A stretch of DNA of 64,000 bases. Origin: Buddleja alternifolia (lineage: Eukaryota; Streptophyta; Magnoliopsida; Lamiales; Scrophulariaceae). A program made the translations under genes and the position numbers. The DNA lies in NCBI GenBank assembly GCA_019426215.1, contig CM033404.1, forward strand, positions 1,922,001 through 1,986,000, written 5' to 3'. The notes under the pieces are model-generated. The model was not told the DNA's origin. It did no database searches and saw only the letters and a list, made by a program, of their open reading frames with translations. Shown here piece by piece: positions 38,416-49,900 of the stretch (position 1 is its first letter; every line of letters starts with the position of its first letter).

Positions 38416-38774
38416 AAATGTGTTTGATTATGTTTGATTATATTTTGGGATGATATTTTGGTGAGAATTATTGATGAGAAATTTATGGGGACACGTGCGT
38501 ATTTGATGAGATTGTGTCTGATTTTATTTTTAAAGTTGATTTTTGAGTGTTTTTTTTTGTGATATAATGTTTGATTTTGTTTCCAGAGGGAACAAAAGTT
38601 ACTGTATCAGTCAAGTCATGAGTTAGAGAGGAGAGAGAAGAGAGAGAGCACATAGAGAGGAGTGTAAGGACAAAGTAAGTGTAGAAAGATGGAAAATAAT
38701 TATTATATTTTTTTGGACAAAAAAAGTAGTGTATTTTTGATTAAATATTTTGCGAACCAAACATTGCCTTTGAT
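38416..38774. mobile_element. Diverged relative of the Tourist-like MITE at 49150-49456
   Basis: It shares ATTTTGGTGAGAATTATTG, AATTTATGGGGACACGTGCG, AGAGAGGAGAGAG, GTGTAGAAAGATGGAAAATA and a final GAACCAAACATTGCC with the DRD1 intron copy. It has an extra ~70-bp internal segment. The left inverted end is poorly preserved. Confidence 0.7.
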
Positions 38775-39105
38775 TTTGTGTTTGATTTTATTTTCAGAAA
38801 AGACAAAAGTTATTGTAGTAGTCAAATCATGTAACTTTTTGTCTGAAAAATTGTGTTTATAATTAGTTAATGATTGAAAAATATAATATAATATAAATTT
38901 TAAATGATTGTAATATTATGATTATATATATATATATATATTGTAGTTGATGTAGACACAAATAGGAAAACAATAATTGACAAATTTTTTGACAAAAAAA
39001 ATTCTTTCTGATCAAAAAAACATAAAACAAACAAATTTTGGCCAAACTTTATTTGAAAACAAAAACAAACACAATCGAGAATTTTGAAATGAGATAGGGT
39101 ATTTG

Positions 39106-39285
39106 CGGAACGGATCTTCTATCACATAATGGTGTACCACAATTGTGTCATATCATTGTGGGATTAACAATTGTCTTTTTAATTTGAATTATTATTAATA
39201 GTTTTTTTTTAATTGGACACTTGTCAATTTCACAATGATGTGACACCATTGTAATATATCATTATGTGATAGAAGATCCGTTCCG
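39106..39285. mobile_element. Mutator-type MITE with a perfect 9-bp target-site duplication
   Basis: 180 bp. Inverted ends start CGGAACGGATCTTCTATCAC and continue for ~50 bp. GGGTATTTG is duplicated exactly at 39097-39105 and 39286-39294. A 9-bp duplication is the signature of Mutator-like insertion. Confidence 0.88.
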
Positions 39286-39294
39286 GGGTATTTG

Positions 39295-41050
39295 ACCCTT
39301 TAATATATCCAAATACACCCTCACCCAAACTATCTATAATGTCAAAAATAGTACACAGGGTCTGCGTGTTATATCATGAGCCGTGTCCGACTTGGGACCC
39401 AAACCAAAACCGACCTGCAAATTCAACTAGTGATTTTAGCCACGTGGAGGTCGTAACTCGTGACACGTGCGCACTTAAAATTAGACAGTTCTTTGAAATA
39501 TATTAAGGCCTCTTATTTATTTTATCCAGGTAAGCCCAAAAATGGCTAGAAGATATAATTATTGGGTAAACCCTCTATTTTTGATTTACATTTACTATAT
39601 GTAGTTATGACCTTTCCAATATTCACTAGTTTGATTGTCTAGTGATTGCCACTGTAAACGAAACTAGCAAACTTGATGAAGCTCATGATTTCGAATTGAC
39701 TTCATGTATTGAATTAGGAGTTTCTTAAAATGGTACTGAATTAGAAATTTAAAATCGTAGTCAACCCAAAAACTCAAATTGACCAAGGTATGTCTTACCC
39801 GGATCAGAACTAACAAAAATAAAAAATTAGTGACTCGTGTATAATAACAAAAAGGAAAAAAAAGTTTCCTAAAACGAAAAAAATGGAAATGGAAAAAAGA
39901 TTTTATCCCATGACTATGAATTTTAAGTGAAACCCCCATGCTCGAAAAATTAATGGTCTCGGTCCAATTTTAGCCATTGTCCCGTCCATTGGGATCCAAT
40001 AGTACCCCATGCCCCGGCCAATCATATATCTCCTTTATTATAACTTTAGATTCTACCTTTTCCCAATCCCCATACTCTCTCTCTCTCTCTCTCAACTCGG
40101 CACAATAATCCTTCTCTCTTCTGGGGTTTCTTTTCTTGGCCCCCCCTGGTGCTCTCTGGCTATTTGGAAATTAGTAGACAGCCTTTATAATTGTTATTTA
40201 TAGTTTGAGTCCCTATAATTTGCTTAATTACTTCCATGCCCTTTTATATGATTCGTTTAATGTTTTCCAACATTGAAAATGAACACCAATAATTTTGATG
40301 GAAAAGTCTATTTATTTTCCTAACCCCATCTTTACTCGGTTAGGTACTTCTATTCCAATTGAATATTACATCTTGTGTTTCATATATACATATATATTCA
40401 GTTTATGTAATATATATGTGTGTGGATGTTGATTTTCTACATTTGACATTCATTTACGAAATAAAATAGAAAACAAAGTGCAATTTGAAATAAAGAATCT
40501 ATGAACTAATTTGAGTAGAAACTACGTCCACCTCTTATTTGACAATGTTTTATATATTAATGAAAAAAAGATTTAGTATCATCTGTTATGCTTGCTACAC
40601 TGCAAAGATGAATAAATTTTATTTTGTATTTGGTAAATATACATTACATTGAGTCTCTAGATATACAATACAAGTTCATGTTTTAGTTTACATCTATTAA
40701 TTGTAAAATTGCGGAATATTTATCACATATTTATGTATCCTGTACATATCTACCAAGTAATCATATAATAGATGGTAAAGATGCCCTTGCAGCCCAAATG
40801 TCAACAAAGTTTCAAATGGAAAAAACCTACCAAATTGGTAGTTTTGTACTTAGAATGAGTAAGGCATTAATAGTTGGCTAGCATATGCTACTTGGAAAAG
40901 TTACCTTCATCAAGCAAAAGTTAGTAGTTATTACTTGGAAAACGGAAAAGGACAAAAATGCCCTACACTATTGATATATAACCACACGTGATTCATTATG
41001 ACTTATGGGAGGCAATTCTAACTCATAGCAAGATTATCAGGGGTAAATTT
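39295..41050. other. Intergenic DNA upstream of the BEL1-like gene
   Basis: No gene was seen. It contains a CT-run (40076-40092) and AT-rich filler. It may hold distal promoter elements of the homeobox gene. Confidence 0.4.
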
Positions 41051-41065
41051 AGAAATACACAAAAC

Positions 41066-41225
41066 ACCAACATGGTGTTGGTGGAGCTCGTAAGAAAGAG
41101 AATATAAGTTCGAGTTTTAGGAAACACACTTATTAGGAGGGAGACCTACTTTTAATGCTCCGATCCCTTGGATTAGTCTTGGGCGAGGCCAGGAGATACT
41201 TAAGGTAAATCAAAAAAGAAACAAA
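41066..41225 (+). mobile_element. SINE with a perfect 15-bp target-site duplication
   Basis: 160-bp insert between identical AGAAATACACAAAAC repeats (41051-41065, 41226-41240). It has a TGGTGGAGCTCG A-box-like start, an AGTTCGAGTTTT B-box-like block and an A-rich 3' end. Confidence 0.75.
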
Positions 41226-41380
41226 AGAAATACACAAAACTAAAAGGCCCATATTGAAAAATAAAACCCTCAAAACTTAGGTGCCACACAACAAGACAAA
41301 AGATTGAGTGACATGGGCACCACCCTATTGGTGCAATTCTTATTATATTACCATAAAACAAAGGAGAAAAAATGAAAAGA

Positions 41381-41383
<3 letters not shown>

Positions 41384-41411
<28 letters not shown>
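41384..41411. repeat. (AT)n microsatellite
   Basis: Pure AT run upstream of the BEL1-like leader. Confidence 0.9.
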
Positions 41412-41417
<6 letters not shown>

Positions 41418-41537
41418 TTTCCTAACCCCATTAATATATTCCACCCAATCAAATAAAATAAGAATAAAGAAATCAATATATGGTGGATATTGCAGCAACA
41501 CAGACCTTCCATCCATTTTAAGTTATAAGATAAAACT

Positions 41538-41562
41538 TGAGAGAGAGAGAGAGAGAGAGAGG
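41538..41562. repeat. (GA)n tract near the BEL1-like transcription start
   Basis: Twelve GA units. A second GA-rich tract with an adjoining AT run is at 42130-42192. GA repeats near plant promoters are candidate GAGA-motif sites bound by BBR/BPC proteins, which are known regulators of homeobox genes. Confidence 0.7.
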
Positions 41563-41852
41563 TTTAAGGGAAGGTTTAGGTCTACCAACTGGTAGTTAGA
41601 GATTGGCACTCCATAACCAAACATCATCAACAACAACAACAGCAAAGAATTAACCAAGTCAAGCAACAACAGAATAACACCACCAACAGCTAAGCAAGAA
41701 GATAACTATAGCATTACATTGTTTCTGCATTTCTTATAAACTACCAGAGCAGAGAGAGATTTACATATACATATAGATACATATATGTTTGTATGTAAAG
41801 ATATGGTTTTTATTTTTGTGGGTTAGAAAATAGTAAAAGAAAAAACCCTTTT

Positions 41853-41942
41853 ATGCAGAGAGAAGTTGGAAAAGAGAGAGAGATTGTGTGTCATAAGTCT
41901 CACGTGGGAATAGATAAAAAGAGTAGTATGATGATGATGTAG
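41853..41942 (+). CDS. uORF 1 in the BEL1-like leader (29 codons)
   Basis: ATG to TAG, ending in four Met codons, in the presumed 5' leader of the BEL1-like mRNA. There is no evidence of conservation. If the transcript starts near 41.5 kb this frame precedes the main start by ~500 nt after splicing. Confidence 0.3.
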   Translation: MQREVGKEREIVCHKSHVGIDKKSSMMMM

Positions 41943-42140
41943 AATAGCATAAAGGTGAAATAAACGAGTTAAAAGGGATGATAATGTTCATGTACTTTCA
42001 ACTTTGAACTATTTAAAACTGTACTGTATTAACCAAAGGTAAAAATAATTGTTTTCTTTCTTGGGTTTTTTTTCCAGTCCTTTGCTTCTTATTCTTCTTT
42101 CTCTTTGTTCTTGTTTCGTGTTTGTTTAATATATATATCC

Positions 42141-42171
<31 letters not shown>

Positions 42172-42226
42172 AAGGGAGAGAGAGAGAGAGAAGGAGGGAT
42201 AATAGTGTTGGAGTATTGGGATCTGT

Positions 42227-42627
42227 ATGTTTGAATTCAAGATAGAATTTTTTAAGCGGATCGGAGCTCTTATGTTCCCCAGAAGGCACACAATTCATAC
42301 TGGATTTCAGGTTTGTATATAACTATATATATAATTACTTGTTATTGACTTTTAATTGTGTTATTATAACTATCTTCTAAATAAGAAGGTGATTTCATAT
42401 AGTTAGATGATGGTGATAACTGATAAGAAAATCTTAGTACAGATTGTTGTCTCTATTCAACTCTTATATTTCCATGTTTTCAGCCTTTTGCTCACTTTCC
42501 CTTTTTATTTGTCCAATTTTCATTTCTTGAGCTTAATTAATTATAATCCTTGATCAAATTAATGAAATGGATAGTTTTTCACTTTCTTGATCATTTTGAG
42601 TGATGATTTTTTCAGGGCTCTTATTAA
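42227..42627 (+). CDS. uORF 2 in the BEL1-like leader (spans the leader intron)
   Basis: ATG at 42227 runs 28 codons to the leader donor (42310|42311 GTTTGT). It continues in phase after the acceptor (42615|42616) for GGC TCT TAT TAA, giving a 31-codon uORF ending 12 nt before the main ATG. Its close stop could permit reinitiation or limit translation. The frame is an inference from the predicted intron. Confidence 0.35.
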
Positions 42628-42639
42628 GTATATCAACTG

Positions 42640-45600
42640 ATGGGGACTTATTTTCCAACGACGAACAACCAAAGAGATGCTTCGACAATGCTCTATTTAC
42701 GGGACCCTTTACCGCCCGGTTCTTATTCAGAAACGCCTGTTCTTCAAGGAAACATGATGATGTATATGAATTTCTCATCTTCTTCGGGTTCCTATTCCGA
42801 TGCATTAGGACCGTCGGATTCCAATACACCTCAACAAGAAGTTCTTTTAAACTTCGGAGGCTCACGAAGCGTAGATCATCACCATTTAAATACATGGAAA
42901 GATAGAAACGAGATGGTATTAATAGGGGAAAATTCCAATATTCTTCAAGGTGGTACTAATTTACCGGGGCAAGGATTATCACTTAGTCTCGGTACAAACG
43001 TACAATCGGTAATGCAGATTCAATATCAGAATGATAATTCAATGTTGGGTCATAATCCATTGATCTCTGGTGAAGATAGGGGAAGGAATAATATGTGTTT
43101 TGAAAATGTAGATACTTATCAGACTAAACAAACGAGGGATAACGATTACATGCTTGGAAGAGGTGTTCCTAATTCTAAGTATTTGAAAGCAGCTCAACAG
43201 CTGCTGGATGAAGTTGTTAATGTCAAGAAATCTGTTAAGGAGCAAAATGCAAAGAAGGAGTTGATAAAGGACTCGAAAGAAATTGATGGGGATGGAGGGG
43301 TTTCTTCAGGCACACAAAAGGGAAGTGCGAATTCCCCGAGCGAGCTTTCGGTCGCTGAGAAGCAGGATTTGCAAAATAAAACGACAAAGCTTTTGTCGAT
43401 GTTGGAAGAGGTGAGAATAAATGTTTCTTATATTGCGGCCTTATAGTTTGTTTATGATAAATTCTCTTGCTTTTGCTTGAGCATAGATTTATGGATCATA
43501 TTGGTCTGTCCTGAGACATATCGGCCACAAAAAATGTATGGATCAAAATGCACAGGTGGTTGAGATGTTCCGGGACTGAGCAAGATTCATTCTACATTTT
43601 CAACGTCTGGCAGCTCTAAAATACAGCTAGAGTCCTCAATTTACTAACTTTGAAAGATGCACTGCAAAAACATGTATTTTTTGCTTAAGCTTTTATTTGG
43701 AGGTTTTTATCTCAAATTACTCTGAAACGATGGCGTAACACAATGTAATCTCTAAGAGAAATCGAACTCATAATTCTATAAGATTGTGTTTGAATGATCT
43801 CATGAACAAATCTATTGAGCTTATTTGAATGATCTCAACTTGCAATGAATTTCAAAGCTCTTGAAACTCATTTGAGCTAAACTCCCATCATTATGGTGAA
43901 TTTGGAATCATTTAAAATACATATCCAAACACAAAGGTAAGGGTTCTTAAACTGATTGAGAAACATGCTCTCAGAATTGCTTAAACTGCATTTAATTTGG
44001 TAGAAAATGGTTCAATAACTTAAAAATATATGCATAACTAAAATATCTGTGTCTCTATTTCATTTCATCACAAACTATAGTAAATTTAAAACTGAAACAA
44101 AGTAATATTCTTCTCTCTCTATCACATTTTTTTTTTCTCATTTCAAGATTTATCATTATAGGTCGACAGACGATACAGACAGTATTACCATCAGATGCAG
44201 ATCGTAGTGTCCTCCTTCGATGTTGTAGCAGGATCTGGTGCAGCTAAACCGTACACAGCACTTGCCCTTCAGACAATTTCCCGCCATTTTCGCTGCTTGC
44301 GTGATGCTATAAGCGGACAGATTCATGTCGCACGAAAAAGCCTCGGGGAAGAAGATTCTTCTTTGAATGATAAAGGAGTTGGAATATCTCGTCTCCGTTA
44401 CGTGGATCAGCAACTTAAACAACAAAGAGCCCTTCAGCAGCTTGGCATGATGCAAAACCATGCATGGAGGCCACAGAGAGGACTTCCAGAAACTTCTGTT
44501 TCAATATTACGAGCTTGGCTTTTTGAACACTTCCTCCATCCGTGAGTTTACATTAAATCTTTCGATTTTAGTGTGGAAAGTGCTAAGTTTGTGTCTGGAT
44601 TGAAGGATTTGAAAGGTGTGGATTTCAAATTCATCAACAAATTGATCTATAGATGATTTCAAGTTACATGGATTTTGAATTCGTTAAGAGTTCCTTTTGA
44701 GCTATATTTCCGGTCATTATGGTTGACTTCAAATCCATAATCTGGAGGTGTTTGAAATCCTTCCTCCAAGAACATTCTTTAAATCCAAATGCACATATCC
44801 AAACACAACCTAAGGAAAACACTTTAATTGCCTCAAAGTTCAATTGATTGTACTGTGTTTCATTTATTGATCCTTTTTCCTTTTCCTCCTAGTTTCTAGT
44901 CAAATACTTTGTGAATTTCTGTTAATTAAATGTTTTTTTTTTTTCGTTCTTTTTTCAGATATCCAAAAGATTCTGACAAGATCATGCTGGCAAGGCAGAC
45001 TGGATTAACAAGAAGTCAGGTAAAATAACTAAACTTTTGAATAAACATACATCATGATTCATGAGCATTCTGGTCTATATAGAGATTAGCACAGAATAGC
45101 TAATTTAACTGAGGTGATTAAGGAGTCTTAGCTCTTGAATTTCCACTGGAGTAATAGAATTAACGTTCACTTTTCCAGATTTTCTTTCGTCCTTTCTTAC
45201 AAGAATCCTATCCAATAACAGTATTGTGATGTGCAACTGAAAAACAGAAGAGTTTTCAGGGCGAGTTAACTGGAAAAGATTAAGAAACGACGTATCTAGA
45301 TATTAGTAATTGAGTATATTCGCTTGTTGAGACGTGAATCTGCCTAGATCTGAGTTTTCTGGATTTTAAGAGCAAATTTGAATTAAATCTGATTATGCAA
45401 TCAAACTCTCGGTGCTTAAATTAAGTTGTTTCAAATTTCTCCTTGATAGAGAAATGTGCTTAAAACTCCTACATTTTCCTGATCTATCTCTATCTGGTTT
45501 AGGTCTCAAACTGGTTCATAAACGCGCGAGTCCGCCTTTGGAAGCCGATGGTTGAAGAAATGTACAAAGAAGAAACGGGCGATGCTGATATGGACTCAAA

Positions 45601-46072
45601 TTCTTCATCTGAAACCATATCAAGAGCTTTAAAGAATGCCACAAAAGCCTCTGAAGACAAAGGAGAAGACTTGCAACAAAGTGCAAGTTCCACGGGTCGA
45701 CCCGTGCCCGATACAGAAATGATGGGCCCCGAACCACATACAAATTCCAACTTCCAGAACGAGCCTCATCAAACCGATTATGGGATAGGAAAAATGAGAG
45801 AAGGGCAAAAGCAAACGAATGATCTTAGTTTCTTCACAGATACAATATTACAGTCAAATTTTGGCAGCGAGAGATTTATAACTGCAACTTCAGATTATCA
45901 GATGCCGGAGATGGAAAGATTTGGTAATGTTAGTGGGATCTCACTAACATTAGGATTGCAGCAGTGTGAGGGTGGTACCATAGCCATGGATGATGGTACA
46001 CATCATGGTTTTGTTCCCATTAGAGGTACTGATGTGTATAATACAGCAGGCAGCTTCGGCTATGGGGACTGA
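42640..46072 (+). CDS. BEL1-like homeodomain (TALE) transcription factor, BLH1 type
   Basis: Nuclear TALE homeodomain factor that dimerises with KNOX proteins to control meristem and organ development. Four exons: 42640-43410, 44162-44541, 44959-45019, 45503-46072, giving 593 aa. Visible parts: N-terminal ZIBEL-like GLSLSLG (112-118); SKY box [15 protein letters not shown] (179-193); BELL domain from ~235 to 315 including [20 protein letters not shown]; homeodomain 359-420, with the three-residue-loop PYP (HPYPKDSDK) and recognition helix [17 protein letters not shown]-terminal ZIBEL-like SLTLGLQ. The start [20 protein letters not shown] is typical of the BLH1 subgroup. A leader intron (42311-42615) and uORFs precede it. 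It converges on the DRD1-like gene, with ~0.9 kb between stops. Confidence 0.95.
43781..43936. mobile_element. Intronic MITE in BEL1-like intron 1
   Basis: From AGATTGTGTTTGAATGA to TATCCAAACACAAAGG. A shorter relative of 44584-44813 and of 23772-23993. Confidence 0.5.
44584..44813. mobile_element. Intronic MITE in BEL1-like intron 2
   Basis: Ends read TAAGTTTGTGTCTGGAT and, inverted, TTAGGTTGTGTTTGGAT. The inside is composed of ATTTCAAATT and TGGATTTTGAATT short repeats. Confidence 0.6.
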
Positions 46073-46967
46073 GACAGTATAATGTTCGTTGCGTGGATGA
46101 AGAAAAGCGGCCTTCTACGTGACTTTGTAGCAATGGGAATGCCACTTATGGATGGAGAAAGATCAAATCTGAATAGTTCACATCCTAAAGGCAAAGGTAC
46201 TGTAGAAAAGGATTGGTCGGACAGATTGTATTTGTAAAGAATTGTATGTTTTGGTGTATGATGTAGAAAAGAAAATACTATGATTTTGTTGTATTAAAGA
46301 ATAAGAGTACTTTTCCTCACATGAATACCAAAGACTTTTAACTCAGATCATCTATTTCCAGATAGTGTTTTATTTACTACAAAAATTATGTAACCTGTAT
46401 ATATAAAGAAAAACTTTATAGTAAATATGAAAATTGAAATATAAGATGAATCACTCTTTTGCAACAGAAGATCTGGAACCAAGTGTGAAGTTTCCCTTGC
46501 ATTAGACCAAAACTTGCAAATAAATTGTTCGATTTTTTCATACCAGACGTTCTGCTAATTTAAAATAAGAAAAATATGTAAAAATAAAACAGAAACAAGA
46601 TCATCAGTATCCATCCACAATAATGCAACCAAAGGAAACAACTTTTTGCACAATATTTAACCATCGATAGAGAACATAAGTTCATATACATATTTGCATA
46701 ACTATAAATCATACAATGGGAAACAAATTTTTCACACAAATCTGCCTCAGAGATGATAAAAGGACCATATCCAGAACTATAAATATTCACAATAATCCAC
46801 TAAACCTCTTAACAGTTTCACAAGCTTGATTCAGACTTCCAAAAAATCATTGACAAAAAAAATCGATCATGGCAGTTTCTCACCATTTACCTGAAAATAA
46901 TCATAAAAACATAAGGGCTATAAAATAAATTAATCTAATTTAAAATTAAAATAAAAATAAATTTACC

Positions 46968-49900
46968 TTACCTTTTAAAGACAGTTATCACGTCTTCATT
47001 TAACCGTGAAGTTTCAAGAAAATCGTCCCCACAGTTATTAACATCAACAGTTTCCATCTCAAGGTTTCTATGACCACTACCATCCCATTCAAACCACATC
47101 TTTGCAATAGACTCCTTTCTGAAGCAGGTAGTATGATCCTCCTCTTCTGGTGAGCCAGAAGAAATCAATCGATATGTATACACCTTTCTCACCTGGCCGG
47201 GTCTAAATGCCCGCCCGATAGCTTGGCGGGTCACAGACGGGTTCAAATGAACATCCAAAATGATTATTCGTGAAGCCCCCACAAGAGATATTCCTTCCCC
47301 ACATGCTTTAATCGAACCAAAGAAAACTCGAGCCTCGGATGAAAAATTGAATTTCTCCATGGAAGTTTCTCGTGTCTCAGCATCTGAATCGCCCGTTATC
47401 ATGAACATTTCTCTGCCAATGCTGTAACCCTTCACCTTAGCAGTCATTCTCTCCAAAAATTTCAAAGGCAAAAGATACTGGCTAAATACCAGTAGCTTTT
47501 CACCACTTGATTCACATAGTTGAAGAAGATTGAGATAGAAATTAAGCTTTACACCTTCTCTCACATCTAATTTCTCCATTACCTCATCAATTTTCACCTC
47601 GTCAACTCGATCTTTCACCCCGGGGTTTTTTGCAAGAGTTGTCAGCTTTGGGTGCACATAAATTGCACTACCTTGTGCGCTAATTGTGAATTTCCTGGCT
47701 AAAGTTTTCAATTCTTTGACTGCTTTTTGTTGCTTTGGACTAAGTTTTAGAAAGACAGAAAAATCTACAAGTCCTGGAAGTTCATCCAAATTATCACCCT
47801 TGTAATAATGAAGGACTTTTCGGGTCATTTCACGCAAATCTTGTATCACAGTCATTTTACGTGTATGATTCTCGTCTTTTATAAGTGTCTGCTCGATTAG
47901 GTCATAAAACTCGTTCTCTCTCCCAGGCTTCAATAAACTCCTTCTGCTAGAAAGATCAGCCCTGCTTAAAATACGCCTTCTTATAATTTTAGGATCTTCC
48001 ATTTTCAGAAACCTCGGGCGTACAAGATTTAAAATGTTGAAAACTTCTTTGACATGGTTTTGGTAGAGTGTTCCAGAAAGAACCACTTTTCTCGCTGTTT
48101 CAACCCTCTCAAGGGATGTAAGAACATCAGTGTCTTGATTTCTAGGAGTGTGGCCTTCATCTAAAATGAGAATTGAAGGAATTTTCAGCAGATAACTTTG
48201 GCACGCCCCAGCAATTGGCCCATCATCTGTGTCACAGACTATAGAGGAGAATTGTTTATACCCTAAAAATAAAATGCTCCTTTTTTTCACCCATTCCTTT
48301 AAGACTTCCAGCTGCTGAAAGCGACTATCTGCCTTCACTGAGTAGAAGTCATAGAGAGGAATATTTTCAACTTGCCACCTGAGGAATTCTTTTTTCCAAA
48401 TTCCCAAAATACCCCTCGGGAGCACAACTAAAGGCCTTGCTGCTGGATACTTGGCCATAAAGCTCTGTAGGAAACTTATGATCATGAAAGTTTTCCCAGA
48501 ACCAGGAGCGTGCGCCATTATACAACCCCCTGGATTATCTGCGACAAGGTTGTTCAGAAGAAAATTGAAACCCTCGATTTGATGGGGCTTCATTTCCTTC
48601 ATGTGACGTGGGTGTGGGTTGATTTCAGAGGCGACAAAATTGTTGTCAGATGGGTTGAACCCATCTGGAAGAATCTCGGGTTGATCTATCTCCCGGGTGG
48701 CCCGTCCTTCGTATCTGTAGGTTCTAGTACTCTTTGTCCCCTGGATTTATAACAACAGAGCAGGCAATATTAGTTGTATGTGTCAAATATTATTTACCAG
48801 AAATTGTGTTCATGTGAAGGTAGTTCTCGTCCAAACGGATGAAAATGCTGAAATTTTGATATATGATGAAATGAAAAGAAATAATATGTAAAGAAACGAA
48901 TTAGCATAGGAGAAATTAAAATATCCACAGAAGTGAAAGCTATACCTTGGAGAAATTATACTCAATGATCGATTCAATTCCTCGCTTAATGACACCACAG
49001 ATGCGACAAACATCACCAATATCATCTTTCAGGATAAAGGCATGCTCGCACTCTTCTTCATCTTCAGGATAGTGTTCATCAAACGGATCATCTTCAATGG
49101 CATCCTGTGACATTAAAAAAAGAGTCAATAATGACGCCCGAATCTGTAAGGCTATGTTTGGTTATGTTTTAGGATGGTATTTTGGTGAGAATTATTGGTG
49201 AGAAATTTATGGGGACACGTGCGTGTTTGATGAGATTGTGTTTGGTTTTATTTTGGGAGTTGGTTGCGTGTTAGAGAGGAGAGAGCACATAGAGAGGACT
49301 GTAGGGACAAAGTAGGTGTAGAAAGATGGAAAATAGATATTATGTTTTTTTTTACCAAAAAAGTAGTGTATTTTTGACCAAATATTTTGAGAACCAAACA
49401 TGGTTTGGTGAGAATTTTGGACCAAACATGGTATGAAAACATAACCAAACATTGCCTAAAATGTTCAAGATTTCAACACGCACATAAAGGTAACACTAAA
49501 AATTAGCCTCTCTTCATAATATAATTGCGTGAATAAAGCACTTGACATATATTGGTGTCCAGGTGGGTGGGTTGAGGGGTCTTGATCGTGCTTTTATAAC
49601 TCACATAAAACAAATTGATTAAAGGCTACCTTTGAACACTCCAATGCAACTGTCATCTCATTCCAAATGTCACCCAGACCATCTGAATTAGTGTCAGACA
49701 GTTCATTTTCCTCCAGTGTGTCATCTTCTGTGCCAATGTATTCACCTTTATCATTTGCAGCTTCATTTTCATCAGCAGTAGGTGCATCTCCTTCTCCAGA
49801 ACCTTGGCTCTTGGCCAAATTCCACTCCTGCATGAGAATAATGAATTATCAGCTCAATAACAATAAGATATATGATAAGTGCAGGAATATCCATTTCCTG

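Noticed and set aside
40009..40203. 64-codon frame before the BEL1-like gene
   Set aside because: Hydrophobic low-complexity frame over a CT tract; no supporting signal.
46560..46967. Extra C-terminal coding exon of the DRD1-like gene after the KR ending
   Set aside because: Splicing at the available donor and acceptor restores the same stop codon, so no added residues are coded.
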